This document shows, piece by piece, positions 35,210-44,624 of a stretch of DNA of 64,000 nucleotides. Under the pieces are notes generated by a model, which saw nothing but the letters and a program-made list of their open reading frames with translations, had not been told where the DNA came from and made no database searches. This stretch comes from Branchiibius hedensis (GTDB lineage: Bacteria > Actinomycetota > Actinomycetes > Actinomycetales > Dermatophilaceae), in assembly GCF_900108585.1 (NCBI RefSeq), contig NZ_UESZ01000001.1:62001-126000 (forward strand). Direction: 5' to 3'. Every line of letters begins with the position of its first letter. The stretch's first letter is position 1. The position numbers and the translations under genes are program-made.

Positions 35210-35857
35210 GTGCAGTCCGCGCCCGCTACCCGCAGGGGAATCCCTGGCGCGACCGTTGCCCGGTTGCCGGTGTATCTGCGGGCCCTGCGTGCCGCTGCCG
35301 CGACCGGGATCCAGGTGATCAGTTCAGAGGAACTCGCGCTGGCTGTCGGGGTGCGACCCAGCGGTCTGCGTAAAGACCTCTCCTTTCTCGGCTCGTACGG
35401 CGTGCGCGGCGTCGGGTACGACGTGGAGCACCTCAGCGAGGAGATCTCCCGCGAACTCGGGCTGCACCGCGAATGGGCCGTCGCCATCATCGGCATGGGC
35501 AATCTGGGGCATGCGCTCGCGGCGTACAGCGGCTTCGCGACGCGCGGATTCTCGGTGCGCTGGTTGGTGGATTCCGATCCGGCCATCATCGGTCGGACCA
35601 TCGCCGGCAAGACCGTGATCAGTTTCGCTGAGTTCGGTCGGGTCGCCGATGACGGGGTGATCGCCGTACTGGCGACTCCACCGGCCTCCGCGCAGGTCGT
35701 GACTGACCAGGTCGTCGCGCTCGGCATTCGCTCGATCCTGAATTTCGCACCGGTCCCGGTGCAGGTGCCCGACGGTGTCGAGGTGCGCAAGGTCGACCTG
35801 GCCACCGAGTTGCAGATCCTCGCCTTCCACGGCCAGCGCGCGGAGGTGGAATCGTGA
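35210..35857 (+). CDS. rex: Redox-sensing transcriptional repressor Rex
   Basis: Senses the NADH/NAD+ ratio and represses respiratory genes when NAD+ is high. Length 215. Seen: winged HTH with ISSEELALAVGVRPSGLRKD then LSFLGSYGVRGVGYDV, and the Rossmann domain WAVAIIGMGNLGHALAAY, ending with the swapped C-terminal helix (EVRKVDLATELQILAFH). GTG 35210 chosen for the ggaggag site 10 bases before it and because the HTH begins soon after; an ATG at 35111 inside the operator is not credible. Overlaps hemA by four bases. Confidence 0.96.
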   Translation: MQSAPATRRGIPGATVARLPVYLRALRAAAATGIQVISSEELALAVGVRPSGLRKDLSFLGSYGVRGVGYDVEHLSEEISRELGLHREWAVAIIGMGNLGHALAAYSGFATRGFSVRWLVDSDPAIIGRTIAGKTVISFAEFGRVADDGVIAVLATPPASAQVVTDQVVALGIRSILNFAPVPVQVPDGVEVRKVDLATELQILAFHGQRAEVES

Positions 35858-37149
35858 GCTATCTCGTGCTGGGCCTGTCCCACCGCACCGCCAGTCTGGA
35901 TCTGCTCGAGCAGGTCAGCCTCGACGCGGGCGGGGTCAGTGGCCTGCTGGAGCGCCTGGCTGGCGCCGAGCATCTGCGCGAGGCGATGGTGCTGTCGACC
36001 TGCAACCGCATCGAGATCTACGCCGACGTCGACACCTTCCACGGTGCTGTCACCTTGATCGGCGATGCCCTGGCCGAGCAGTCCGGTGTCCCGGTCGGTC
36101 AACTGCGCGATCACCTGTACGTGCACTTCGAGGACCGTGCGGTCGCCCACACCCTCAGTGTCGCCGCCGGTTTGGACTCGGTCGCGGTCGGCGAGAGTCA
36201 GATCCTGGGCCAGTTGCGCGACGCGCTGCGCAGCGGCACGGACAGCGCGCAGACCGGTCCGGCCCTGTCCGCGCTGGTCCAGCGTGCTCTGCGCGTCGGC
36301 AAGCGGGTGCACTCCGAGACCGAGATCGACTCTGTCAGTAGGTCACTCATCGAGCGAGCGCTCGAAGAGACCCAGCTTCGCCTGGGTGATCTGGCTGGCT
36401 TGCGCGGGGTCGTGGTCGGTGCGGGTGCGATGAGCGGATTGGCCGCCCACACCCTGGCTCGGGCGGGCCTCGAGGTCAGCATCGTCAATCGGACGTTGGA
36501 GCGGGGTGAGCGCCTGGCGACCGCCACCGGAGGTACGTCGTACGGCTGGGACGATCTGCCGCTGGCGCTGAGCGCGGCGGACGTGATCGTGTCGTGCACC
36601 GGTGCGGTCGGGCACGTGATCTCCGAGGCCGACGTACGCCGGGTGCAGGCCGACCGTCAACCGCGCGTCTGGATCGACCTGGCGCTGCCGCGGGACATCG
36701 ACCCGCGGGCCGGTGAGATCACGACGCTGCTGTCACTGGACGAGTTGTCCGGTCTGACGCTCAGCTCGCATGCCGAGAAGGAGCAGTTGCGGGTCGTCCG
36801 CGACCTGGTCACCGCCGAAACAGCCGAATTCCTCACGGCCCGTAAGGCGGCCGCCGTCGGCCCGACCGTCGCCGCACTCCGCGAGCGCGCCGAGGCCGTG
36901 ATCGACGCCGAGATGTCTCGCCTTCGTCAGCGCACCGATCTCGGCGAGCACGACGACGCCGCTGTGCGGCAGACGCTGCACCGGGTGGTGGAGAAGATCC
37001 TGCACACCCCCACGGTCCGGATGAAGGAACTGGCGGCCGATGAGTCCGGGCAGGACTACACCGCTTTGCTGCGCGCGTTGTTCGATCTCGACCCGCACGA
37101 GACCCGGGTGAGCGCCCTTCCGCCGCCCGGAGTGGTGGAGGGATCCTGA
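35854..37149 (+). CDS. hemA: Glutamyl-tRNA reductase
   Basis: First committed step of C5 heme synthesis: reduces glutamyl-tRNA to glutamate-1-semialdehyde with NADPH. Length 431. Seen: MVLSTCNRIEIYADVD with the catalytic Cys, AVGESQILGQLRDAL, LRGVVVGAGAMSGLAA (NADPH domain) and the C-terminal dimerisation helices. GTG start is fixed by the GTGA overlap with rex; the stop shares a base with hemC (TGATG). Expression should follow the Rex operator. Confidence 0.97.
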   Translation: MSYLVLGLSHRTASLDLLEQVSLDAGGVSGLLERLAGAEHLREAMVLSTCNRIEIYADVDTFHGAVTLIGDALAEQSGVPVGQLRDHLYVHFEDRAVAHTLSVAAGLDSVAVGESQILGQLRDALRSGTDSAQTGPALSALVQRALRVGKRVHSETEIDSVSRSLIERALEETQLRLGDLAGLRGVVVGAGAMSGLAAHTLARAGLEVSIVNRTLERGERLATATGGTSYGWDDLPLALSAADVIVSCTGAVGHVISEADVRRVQADRQPRVWIDLALPRDIDPRAGEITTLLSLDELSGLTLSSHAEKEQLRVVRDLVTAETAEFLTARKAAAVGPTVAALRERAEAVIDAEMSRLRQRTDLGEHDDAAVRQTLHRVVEKILHTPTVRMKELAADESGQDYTALLRALFDLDPHETRVSALPPPGVVEGS

Positions 37150-38177
37150 TGCAGCTACGTCTGGGCACCCGCCGTTCCACCCTCGCTACCACCCAGTCGG
37201 GATTGGTCGCCGATGCGCTGCGCGACCTCGGCCACGAGGTCACCCTGGTGGAAGTCGTCACCGAGGGCGACGTGACGATGGCTGCGTTGACCGACCTCGG
37301 TGGCACCGGCGTATTTGCCGGGGCGCTGCGGAAAGCGTTGCTGGACGGCGAGATCGACCTCGCGGTGCACTCGCTGAAGGACCTGCCGGTTGCTGCGACT
37401 GAGGGTCTGACCATCGCCGCGATTCCGGTTCGGGCCGATGCCCGCGACGCGTTGATCGCCCGCGACGGCCTCACCCTCGGGGAGTTGCCGGTCGGCGCAC
37501 GGATCGGCACCGGGTCGCCACGGCGCGTCGCTCAACTCGCGGCCCTCGGGCTCGGGGTCGAAACGGTCGGCATCCGCGGCAACGTCGACACCCGGATCGG
37601 GAAGGTCACCAGCGGTGAACTCGATGCCGTTGTGCTGGCCCGGGCAGGCTTGCAACGGCTGGGGCGCACCGATGAGATCACCGAAGCGATCGATCCGTTG
37701 CAGATGCTGCCCGCTCCCGGTCAGGGCGCGCTCGCGGTCGAGGTCCGCTCGGATAACGACGCCGTGCTGGCCGCCGTCGCCGTCCTGGACGATCCCGACA
37801 CCCGCGCCGCCGTGACCGCCGAGCGCGCGCTGCTGGCGACGTTGGAAGCCGGTTGCGCCGCTCCCGTCGGTGCTCTGGCCGAAGTGGTCGAAGAAGCCGA
37901 CGGCTCCCTGCTGTTGTCCGTGCGCGCCTTCGTCGGGACGCAGGACGGCACCTTCGAGTTGCGCCGCTCCACGACCGGTCCCATCGACGACCCCGCCGCG
38001 GTCGGTCAGCAACTGGCCCGCACCCTGCTCGAGGACGGTGCGGCCGAGGTGATGTCACCACCGCCAGACGGACGTCCACCAGCCGAGCCGCCGGACGCGA
38101 CCTCCGGCGGCGCCCCGAACAGCGACACAGAACACCCCCAACTCGTCCAATCTGATGCAGTGGAGCAACGATCGTGA
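37149..38177 (+). CDS. hemC: Porphobilinogen deaminase
   Basis: Joins four porphobilinogen units into hydroxymethylbilane. Length 342. Seen: LRLGTRRSTLATTQSGLVAD, FAGALRKALLDGEIDLAVHS then LKDLP, GTGSPRRVAQL, IRGNVDTRIGK, and LEAGCAAPVGA with the cofactor-attaching Cys. The final 35 or so residues (from MSPPPDGRPP) are a Pro/Glu-rich tail beyond the normal fold. ATG 37149 overlaps the hemA stop; the stop overlaps the next gene as GTGA. Confidence 0.97.
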   Translation: MQLRLGTRRSTLATTQSGLVADALRDLGHEVTLVEVVTEGDVTMAALTDLGGTGVFAGALRKALLDGEIDLAVHSLKDLPVAATEGLTIAAIPVRADARDALIARDGLTLGELPVGARIGTGSPRRVAQLAALGLGVETVGIRGNVDTRIGKVTSGELDAVVLARAGLQRLGRTDEITEAIDPLQMLPAPGQGALAVEVRSDNDAVLAAVAVLDDPDTRAAVTAERALLATLEAGCAAPVGALAEVVEEADGSLLLSVRAFVGTQDGTFELRRSTTGPIDDPAAVGQQLARTLLEDGAAEVMSPPPDGRPPAEPPDATSGGAPNSDTEHPQLVQSDAVEQRS

Positions 38178-39772
38178 AGAGCACCCCCGCCACCGTGGCT
38201 TTCGTGGGATCCGGACCCGGCGACCCGGGCTTGATCACCATGCGCGCAGCACACCTGTTGCGCTCGGCCGACGTCGTCGTCATCGACCAGGTCGCTCGTG
38301 AAGGATTCCTGGAGCAGTTCGTCGACGCCGACGTCGAGATCATCGACGCCGGGCATGGCGAGGCCGGTCAGCAACTGACCCACGCCTCCCGCGCGAAGCT
38401 GGTCGTCAAAGCCGCCAAACAGGCACAGCGCCTGGTCGTGCGGTTGATGGACGGTGACCCGGCCACCTTCAACGGCCTGGCCGAGGAAGCCCGCGCCTGC
38501 GCCAAAGCCGGAATCCCGTTCGAGATCGTCCCGGGCGTCAGCTCGGTGAGCGCCGTCCCGGCCTACGCTGGAATCCCGTTGACCGACAACGCATCCCGCG
38601 GTCTGCACGTGATCTCGGCTGCCGATACGAAGGTCGACTGGAAAGCCTCCGTCGCTGACGACATCACGGTCGTCGTCCTCGGGTCGCCGCAGCGCCTGGC
38701 GTCCGGCCTGGCTGCGTTGCAGGCCGCCGGCCGCGACCCGCAGACGCCGGTGGCATTGACCCAGCGCGGTACGACGATCGAGCAGAAGACCCGGACCCTC
38801 ACCCTGGGTGAGGTGGCGGCTGCGCTCGCGACGGAACCACTCGACGTACCTGCTATCGCCGTCGTCGGACGCGCGGTCGAGTCCCGTCAGCAGTTGTCCT
38901 GGTGGGAGTCCAAGCCGCTGTTCGGCTGGAAGGTGCTGGTGCCGCGGACCAAGGACCAGGCCGGCTCGATGACCGACCGTCTCATGGAGTACGGCGCGGC
39001 CAGCGACATCGTGCCCACGATCAGTGTCGAGCCGCCGCGGACCCCGCAGCAGATGGAGCGGGCGATCAAGGGCGTCGTGACCGGCCGCTATGAGTGGATC
39101 GGTTTCACCTCGGCGAACGCGGTGCGCGCGGTGAAGGAGAAGTTCACCGAATTCGGTCTGGACGCAAGGGCGTTCGCCGGTCTGAAGATCGCTGCCGTGG
39201 GTGGTGTGACGGCGGATGCGCTGCGCGAATGGGGCCTGCAACCCGACTTGGTGCCCTCTGGTGAGCAGTCCGCGCGCGGGTTGCTCGAGGAGTGGCCGGA
39301 CTTCGATGAGTTGCTCGACCCGATCAACCGGGTCTTCCTGCCCCGGGCCGACATCGCCACTGACACCCTCGTCGCCGGTCTGCAGGAGATCGGCTGGGAG
39401 GTCGACGACGTCACTGCCTACCGCACGGTCCGCGCTGCCCCGCCGGCTCCGGAAGTGCGTGAGGCGATCAAGAGCGGCAAGTTCGACGCGGTCTGCTTCA
39501 CCTCCTCCTCGACGGTGCGCAACCTGGTCGGCATCGCCGGCAAACCGCACGCCTCGACCGTCGTTGCGTGTATCGGTCCGGCGACGGCCAAGACCGCTGA
39601 AGAGCACGGCCTGCGGGTCGACGTCCTGGCCGCGGAGGCGTCGGCGACGGCGTTGGTCGATGCCCTGGCCGATTACGGTCGCGGGCTGGCGCTGGCCGCC
39701 GAGGAAGCCGGAGAGTCGGTACGCCGCCCGAGCCAGAAGCGCACCACCGGCCGCCGGAAGGTCAAGGCGTGA
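38174..39772 (+). CDS. hemD: Fused uroporphyrinogen-III C-methyltransferase / uroporphyrinogen-III synthase
   Basis: A two-domain enzyme of 532 residues. The N-terminal half (about 1-250) is a CobA-type SAM methyltransferase: [42 protein letters not shown]. The C-terminal half (about 255-510) is a HemD synthase: [57 protein letters not shown]. It therefore makes uroporphyrinogen III and also methylates it toward siroheme or cobalamin. This fusion is usual in actinobacteria. A basic tail ([11 protein letters not shown]) ends it; overlaps hemB by four bases. Confidence 0.96.
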   Translation: MKSTPATVAFVGSGPGDPGLITMRAAHLLRSADVVVIDQVAREGFLEQFVDADVEIIDAGHGEAGQQLTHASRAKLVVKAAKQAQRLVVRLMDGDPATFNGLAEEARACAKAGIPFEIVPGVSSVSAVPAYAGIPLTDNASRGLHVISAADTKVDWKASVADDITVVVLGSPQRLASGLAALQAAGRDPQTPVALTQRGTTIEQKTRTLTLGEVAAALATEPLDVPAIAVVGRAVESRQQLSWWESKPLFGWKVLVPRTKDQAGSMTDRLMEYGAASDIVPTISVEPPRTPQQMERAIKGVVTGRYEWIGFTSANAVRAVKEKFTEFGLDARAFAGLKIAAVGGVTADALREWGLQPDLVPSGEQSARGLLEEWPDFDELLDPINRVFLPRADIATDTLVAGLQEIGWEVDDVTAYRTVRAAPPAPEVREAIKSGKFDAVCFTSSSTVRNLVGIAGKPHASTVVACIGPATAKTAEEHGLRVDVLAAEASATALVDALADYGRGLALAAEEAGESVRRPSQKRTTGRRKVKA

Positions 39773-40746
39773 GTTCCTTCGAACTCTTCCACCGGCCGCG
39801 GCGGCTGCGGCAGAACGCCGCCGTCCGCCGGTTGGTGGCGCAGACCCGGTTGCACCCGGCCGATCTGGTGCTGCCGCTGTTTGTGAAGGAAGGCGCCGCC
39901 GGACCGGTCGAACTCGGCTCGATGCCCGGGGTCATGCAGCACAGCTTGGACTCGCTGGTGGTCGCCGCGAAGGAAGCCGTGGCGGCCGGTGTCGGGGGAG
40001 TGATGCTGTTCGGCGTCCCGACGAAGCGTGATGCCATCGGCTCCGGGGCAACCGATCCCGAGGGCATCCTCAACGTCGGCCTGCGGGCCGTGCGCGATGC
40101 GCTGGGCGACGAAACCGTCATCATGGCCGACCTGTGCCTGGACGAGTTCACCTCACACGGGCACTGCGGGGTCCTGACCGCCGACGGGCGCGTCGACAAC
40201 GACGCAACGTTGGAGCGGTACGCCGAAATGGCTGTGGTGCAGGCTGATTCGGGCGCGCACGTCGTGGGCTTGTCTGGGATGATGGACGGCCAGGTGGCGT
40301 ACTGCCGGGGTGCTCTGGATGCCGCTGGTCATACCGACACCCTGATCCTGGCGTACGCCGCGAAGTACGCCTCGGCGGCGTACGGACCCTTCCGGGAGGC
40401 CGTCGAGTCGACGCTGGAAGGCGACCGATCGACGTACCAGCAGGATCCGGCCAACGGGATCGAGGCGCTGCGTGAGGTGCGCCTGGACCTGGCCGAAGGC
40501 GCGGACATCGTTATGGTCAAACCGGCGCTGCCCTACCTGGACGTGTTGTCCGAGGTGGCCGCCGAGTCCGACGTGCCGGTGGCCGCCTACCAGGTCAGCG
40601 GCGAGCTGGCGATGATCGAAGCCGCCGGTGAGCGCGGCTGGATCGATCGGGATCGGATGGTGCGGGAGTCGCTGACCTCGATCAAGCGGGCCGGCGCGCA
40701 GATCATCCTGACCTACTACGCGACCGAGGTTGCCCGCTCACTGTGA
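39769..40746 (+). CDS. hemB: Delta-aminolevulinic acid dehydratase
   Basis: Condenses two aminolevulinates into porphobilinogen. Length 325. Seen: [20 protein letters not shown], metal region [17 protein letters not shown] (Cys, Asp, Cys at the three ligand positions, a mixed form rather than the three-Cys zinc type), [18 protein letters not shown] with a Schiff-base Lys and [11 protein letters not shown] with the second. GTG start overlaps the previous gene. Its stop overlaps the convergent P-type ATPase gene by nine bases, ending the Rex-controlled operon. Confidence 0.97.
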   Translation: MSSFELFHRPRRLRQNAAVRRLVAQTRLHPADLVLPLFVKEGAAGPVELGSMPGVMQHSLDSLVVAAKEAVAAGVGGVMLFGVPTKRDAIGSGATDPEGILNVGLRAVRDALGDETVIMADLCLDEFTSHGHCGVLTADGRVDNDATLERYAEMAVVQADSGAHVVGLSGMMDGQVAYCRGALDAAGHTDTLILAYAAKYASAAYGPFREAVESTLEGDRSTYQQDPANGIEALREVRLDLAEGADIVMVKPALPYLDVLSEVAAESDVPVAAYQVSGELAMIEAAGERGWIDRDRMVRESLTSIKRAGAQIILTYYATEVARSL

Positions 40747-43419
40747 CGTGTGCAGGTCCCATCGCTTGATCACCTCGATGACCAGGAACATCAGCACGGC
40801 GAGTCCTGCGGTCGCGAACCAGTCGATCGCGGCCAGCGGGGCGGAGCCGAACCAGGTGTGCATGAACGGCGCGTAGACGAAGACCAGCTGCAGCACCACG
40901 AGGGCGCCGGACATCCACCAGACCATCGGATTGCCGCGCAGGACTGCGAGGGTGAGGCTGGAGCTGTTCAGGAACCGGCAGCTGAACAGATACGCCAACT
41001 GACCGAACGCGAGCATGGTTACGGCGGCGGTCTGGGCCACGGCCAGGGAGTACCCGTGTGACGTGGTCAGGAAGTAGACGGCGATCGCAGATCCGGCGAC
41101 CAGGACGGACACCAGAGCGATCAGCAGCAGATCCGGCCGGGCGATCAACGGGCCGTCCGAGCGGCGCGGTGGCCGCGACATGATCCCCGGCTCGGCAGGT
41201 TCGAAGACGAGGGCCAGCGACAGGGTGACACCGGTGATCAGGTTGACCCACAAGATCTGGACCGGACTGAGCGGCAAGGCGATTCCGGCGAGAATCGCCA
41301 CCAGGATGACCAGCGCCTGGCCGCCGTTGGTCGGCAGCAGGAAGAGGATTGATTTGCGGATGTTGTCGTAGATCCGCCGCCCCTCCTCGACAGCCCGCTC
41401 GATGGTCGCGAAGTTGTCGTCGGCCAGGATGATGTCGGCCGCCTGTTTGGTCGCGTCGGTGCCCTTGATTCCCATGGCGACGCCCACGTCCGCCCTCGTC
41501 AGCGCAGGAGCGTCGTTGACACCGTCGCCGGTCATGGCCGTCACGTTGCCTTCTGCCTGCAGTGCCGAGACGATGCGCAGCTTGTGCTCCGGGCTGGTGC
41601 GGGCGTAGATGTCGACGTCGGGGACTGCTTCCCGCAGGCGGGACTGGCTCAGCTGCTCGAGGTCGGCTCCGGTCAGGGCGGGTGCATCCGGATCGGACAC
41701 CAACCCCATCTCCAGCGCGATGGCGCGGGCGGTGCCCACGTGGTCGCCGGTGATCATCTTCACCCGGATCCCGGCCTCGTGACACAAGGCGATCGCCTCG
41801 ACCGCTTCCGGGCGTGGGGGGTCCACGATGCCGGTGAGGCCGAGAAAGGTCAGACCCTCGGCGATGTCGTCGGCGGTCGCGGTCTCCTGGTCGTCGGCGG
41901 CCGGGCGGAAGGCGGCGGCCAGCACCCGCAGACCCTGGGCGCTGAGCCGGTCGATCTCGGCCTCCCAGCGCAGCCGGTCCAGCGGCTCGAGTCGACCGTC
42001 GGCGGCCAGTTGGGTGTTGCTGCGGTCCAGCAGACGGTCCGGTGCGCCCTTCACGAGCAGCGTGCGGTCACCGCCGGGTCGCTCGTTCAGCGTGACCATG
42101 AACTTGTTGGCCGAATCGAACGGCAGCTGGGCCAGCCGAGGCGTGTGCGCGTCGTACCCGGCCTTCAGCACAAAGGTGCGCAGAGCACCCTCGGTCGGCT
42201 CCCCGGCCACGTGCCACTGGCCGTCGATCTCGCTGATGGAGGCGTCGTTGCACAGCGCCATCGCCCGCACGAGTGCGCGCAGATCGAGATGTTCGGTGAG
42301 GCCGGCAGGCTTGCCGTCGCGGGTGACTGACCCGGTCGGCTGGTAGCCGGTGCCGTCGACGTCGTAGACCCCCGCAGCGGTGACGGCGGTCCGCACCGTC
42401 ATTTCGTTCTGGGTCAACGTGCCGGTCTTGTCCGAGCAGATCACGTTGACCGAGCCCAGGGCCTCCACCGCGGGCAGCCGCCGGGTGATCGCGTTGCGCC
42501 GGGCCATCTGTTGTACGCCGAGTGCGAGCGTGATCGTCACGACTGCCGGCAGGCCCTCGGGGATCGACGCGACCGCGAATCCGATGGCGGCGGAGATGAG
42601 TTCGTCGATGCTGAAGTTGTGGATGACCTTCCCGATGACCACGATCACGGCCGCCGCCCCGAGGATGCCGAGGGAGAGCAACGTGCCGAAGCGGTCCAGC
42701 CTTCGGGTCAGTGGTGTCTCGATCTGCTCGACGCCGGAGACCATTGCCTGGATCCGGCCGATCTCGGTCGTTGCTCCGGTCGCGGTCACCACGCCGACGC
42801 CCGTGCCGACCGCGACGATCGTCCCGGAATACGCCATCGAGGTCCGGTCGCCGATCCCGGCGGCGGCTTCGACGGCCGCCGTCTGCTTGGCTGCCGGAAC
42901 CGCTTCGCCGGTCAGCGCCGATTCCTCGATGCGCAGGTTGACGGTCTCGATCAGCCGCACGTCGGCCGGAAGGCGGTCGCCGGCGGCGACCCGCACGATG
43001 TCACCGGGGACGAGCGTCGCGGCGTCGACCACCTGCCATTGGCCCCCGCGGCGCACGCTGGCGGTGGGGGACAGCAGGTTGCGGATGCCGGCCAAGGCGC
43101 TCTCGGCCTTGCCCTCCTGCACGTATCCGACGACCGCACTGATGACGGCCACGGCGAGGATGACCGCGAAGTCGATCCAGTCGCCCAGGATGGCTTTGAG
43201 AACGGCTGCGCCGATCAGGACGTAGATCAGCACGTTGTCGAACTGCGCCAGCAACCGCAGGATCATCGGCCGGGACGGCGCCTCGGCAAGGGCGTTCGGG
43301 CCGTACTCGCTCAGCCGTTGGGCAGCGACGGACTCGCTCAGCCCGCTCTCGTCTGTGGCCAACTCGCCAAGTACTGATGTGGCCTCTTCTGCGTGGCTGT
43401 CGGTAACGGCAGGTGGCAA
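40738..43419 (-). CDS. Cation-transporting P-type ATPase (P2-like)
   Basis: An ion pump of 893 residues with about ten membrane helices. Seen: [12 protein letters not shown] (actuator), [18 protein letters not shown] (M4), [15 protein letters not shown] (phosphorylated Asp), [12 protein letters not shown] (nucleotide), [20 protein letters not shown] (hinge). In M6 the segment [14 protein letters not shown] lacks the Asp of the N-x2-T-D calcium motif, so the ion is uncertain (Ca2+, Na+/K+ or Mg2+). The start is an unusual TTG at 43419 ([12 protein letters not shown]), supported by GGAGG seven bases before it; no ATG or GTG fits the family N-terminus. Not part of the heme operon. Confidence 0.9.
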   Translation of the reverse strand: MPPAVTDSHAEEATSVLGELATDESGLSESVAAQRLSEYGPNALAEAPSRPMILRLLAQFDNVLIYVLIGAAVLKAILGDWIDFAVILAVAVISAVVGYVQEGKAESALAGIRNLLSPTASVRRGGQWQVVDAATLVPGDIVRVAAGDRLPADVRLIETVNLRIEESALTGEAVPAAKQTAAVEAAAGIGDRTSMAYSGTIVAVGTGVGVVTATGATTEIGRIQAMVSGVEQIETPLTRRLDRFGTLLSLGILGAAAVIVVIGKVIHNFSIDELISAAIGFAVASIPEGLPAVVTITLALGVQQMARRNAITRRLPAVEALGSVNVICSDKTGTLTQNEMTVRTAVTAAGVYDVDGTGYQPTGSVTRDGKPAGLTEHLDLRALVRAMALCNDASISEIDGQWHVAGEPTEGALRTFVLKAGYDAHTPRLAQLPFDSANKFMVTLNERPGGDRTLLVKGAPDRLLDRSNTQLAADGRLEPLDRLRWEAEIDRLSAQGLRVLAAAFRPAADDQETATADDIAEGLTFLGLTGIVDPPRPEAVEAIALCHEAGIRVKMITGDHVGTARAIALEMGLVSDPDAPALTGADLEQLSQSRLREAVPDVDIYARTSPEHKLRIVSALQAEGNVTAMTGDGVNDAPALTRADVGVAMGIKGTDATKQAADIILADDNFATIERAVEEGRRIYDNIRKSILFLLPTNGGQALVILVAILAGIALPLSPVQILWVNLITGVTLSLALVFEPAEPGIMSRPPRRSDGPLIARPDLLLIALVSVLVAGSAIAVYFLTTSHGYSLAVAQTAAVTMLAFGQLAYLFSCRFLNSSSLTLAVLRGNPMVWWMSGALVVLQLVFVYAPFMHTWFGSAPLAAIDWFATAGLAVLMFLVIEVIKRWDLHTSQ

Positions 43420-43473
43420 AGCTGGACCTCCGGATCGCGGGAAATCCAATCGTAGGCGCCTGCCGGGGATGCA

Positions 43474-43508
43474 CAACGGTCCTCCCGCGTCGTGCGGGAG
43501 GACCGTTG
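43474..43508 (-). terminator. Hairpin terminator after yceI
   Basis: Perfect 15-bp inverted repeat CAACGGTCCTCCCGC / GCGGGAGGACCGTTG with loop GTCGT, starting 14 bases beyond the yceI stop on the minus strand. It separates yceI from the P-type ATPase, so the pump needs its own promoter in the short stretch between 43420 and 43473. Confidence 0.88.
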
Positions 43509-43522
43509 GTAGGTGATGCGGA

Positions 43523-44053
43523 TCAGGCCTTGACCAACTGGATGTCCAGGTTGATCTTGACCTTCTCGCTGACCAGCACGCCGCCGCCCTCGACGGCAAC
43601 GTTCCAGGTCAGGCCGAAGTCCTTGCGGTTGATCTCGGTGGTGGCCTCGAAGCCGGCGCGGGTGCCGCCCCATGGGTCGGCGGAGACGCCGTCGAACTCC
43701 AGCTCGAAGGTGACCGGCTTGGTGACGCCCTTGATCGTCAGGTCGCCCTCGAGGGTGTCCGGGGTGACCTTGGTGGAGGTGAAGGTCATGGTCGGGTTGT
43801 TCTCGACGTCGAAGAAGTCGGGGGACTTCAGGTGGCCGTCGCGGTCCTCCGAGCCGGTCGAGACCGAGGCGAGCTGGACGGTGGCGGAGACGGTGGAGTC
43901 CTCGAACTGCTCACCGATCTTGACGTCAGCGGTGAACTCGGTGAACGAGCCGCGCACCTTGCTCACCATCAGGTGGCGGGCGAGGAAGCCGACGGTGCTG
44001 TGGGACGGGTCGACAGTCCAGACGCCGGGGGTGAGGTCCTTCAGAGTGGTCAT
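43523..44053 (-). CDS. YceI family lipocalin-like protein
   Basis: A 176-residue lipocalin-fold protein that binds polyisoprenoid lipids in studied members. Seen: WTVDPSHSTVGFLARHLMVS at the N-terminus, GSFTEFTADVKIG, HLKSPDFFDVENNPTMTF, LTIKGVTKPVTFELEF and GFEATTEINRKDFGLTWN, all family blocks. No signal peptide, so it is cytosolic here. A promoter with -35 TTGATT (44121-44126), 17-base spacer and -10 TAAGCT (44098-44103) on the minus strand precedes it. Divergent from marR. Confidence 0.94.
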   Translation of the reverse strand: MTTLKDLTPGVWTVDPSHSTVGFLARHLMVSKVRGSFTEFTADVKIGEQFEDSTVSATVQLASVSTGSEDRDGHLKSPDFFDVENNPTMTFTSTKVTPDTLEGDLTIKGVTKPVTFELEFDGVSADPWGGTRAGFEATTEINRKDFGLTWNVAVEGGGVLVSEKVKINLDIQLVKA

Positions 44054-44097
44054 GGTGGCTACCTTTTCGTAGAGGGTGTTTCTGCAGGTACAACCTC

Positions 44098-44126
44098 AGC
44101 TTATGGGGAAATGGTTGAAAAATCAA
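44098..44126 (-). promoter_or_regulatory. yceI promoter with overlapping TTGAAAAATCAA palindrome (probable MarR operator)
   Basis: On the minus strand TTGATT-N17-TAAGCT forms a near-consensus promoter. The -35 hexamer is half of the inverted repeat TTGAAAAATCAA (44115-44126), a typical AT-rich MarR-family site in an otherwise GC-rich region. A regulator bound there would block yceI, and its own gene begins 20 bases away in the other direction; a TAGAAT box (44134-44139) may serve marR. Autoregulation is inferred. Confidence 0.6.
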
Positions 44127-44145
44127 TTAGTGGTAGAATGAATCC

Positions 44146-44604
44146 ATGATCGAGACGCAGGTGCAGTGGTTGACCGACGCGGAGCAGACCGCCTGGCGGG
44201 CATATCTTCGCGGCAGCCGCAGCCTGGAGGTCGCCCTCGGCGACGATTTGGAGCAGGTCGGTTTTTCTCTCGCCGAGTACGAACTGCTCTCGATGCTGTC
44301 CGAGGCGCCCGACCAGGCCATGCGGATGAGCGCCCTTGCGGATCTGATCGTGCAGTCCCGCAGTCGGGTGACGCACACCGCCGCCCGTCTGGAGCGCCGC
44401 GGGCTGGTGGAGCGTACGACCTGCGCGAGCGACGGGCGGGGCGTGTTGCTGGTGCTGACCGACGAGGGGCGTACGGCGGTCAGTCGGGCCGCGCAGGTGC
44501 ACGTCGAGAGCGTGCGCCGGCACCTGGTCTCCCAGCTGACCCCCCAGCAGTTCCACGCGCTGGGTGAGGCGATGCAGGCGATCCGGGACGGTTTGCGCGA
44601 CTGA
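44146..44604 (+). CDS. MarR family transcriptional regulator
   Basis: A 152-residue winged-HTH dimer. Seen: [40 protein letters not shown], then [20 protein letters not shown] (wing with the DxR motif) and [10 protein letters not shown]. Such proteins answer phenolic ligands or oxidants. It is divergent from yceI, a pairing common in actinobacteria, and ends 20 bases before hemL, so hemL may partly be read from the marR promoter. Confidence 0.93.
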   Translation: MIETQVQWLTDAEQTAWRAYLRGSRSLEVALGDDLEQVGFSLAEYELLSMLSEAPDQAMRMSALADLIVQSRSRVTHTAARLERRGLVERTTCASDGRGVLLVLTDEGRTAVSRAAQVHVESVRRHLVSQLTPQQFHALGEAMQAIRDGLRD

Positions 44605-44624
44605 GGTTTGCAAGACTGGGAGGC

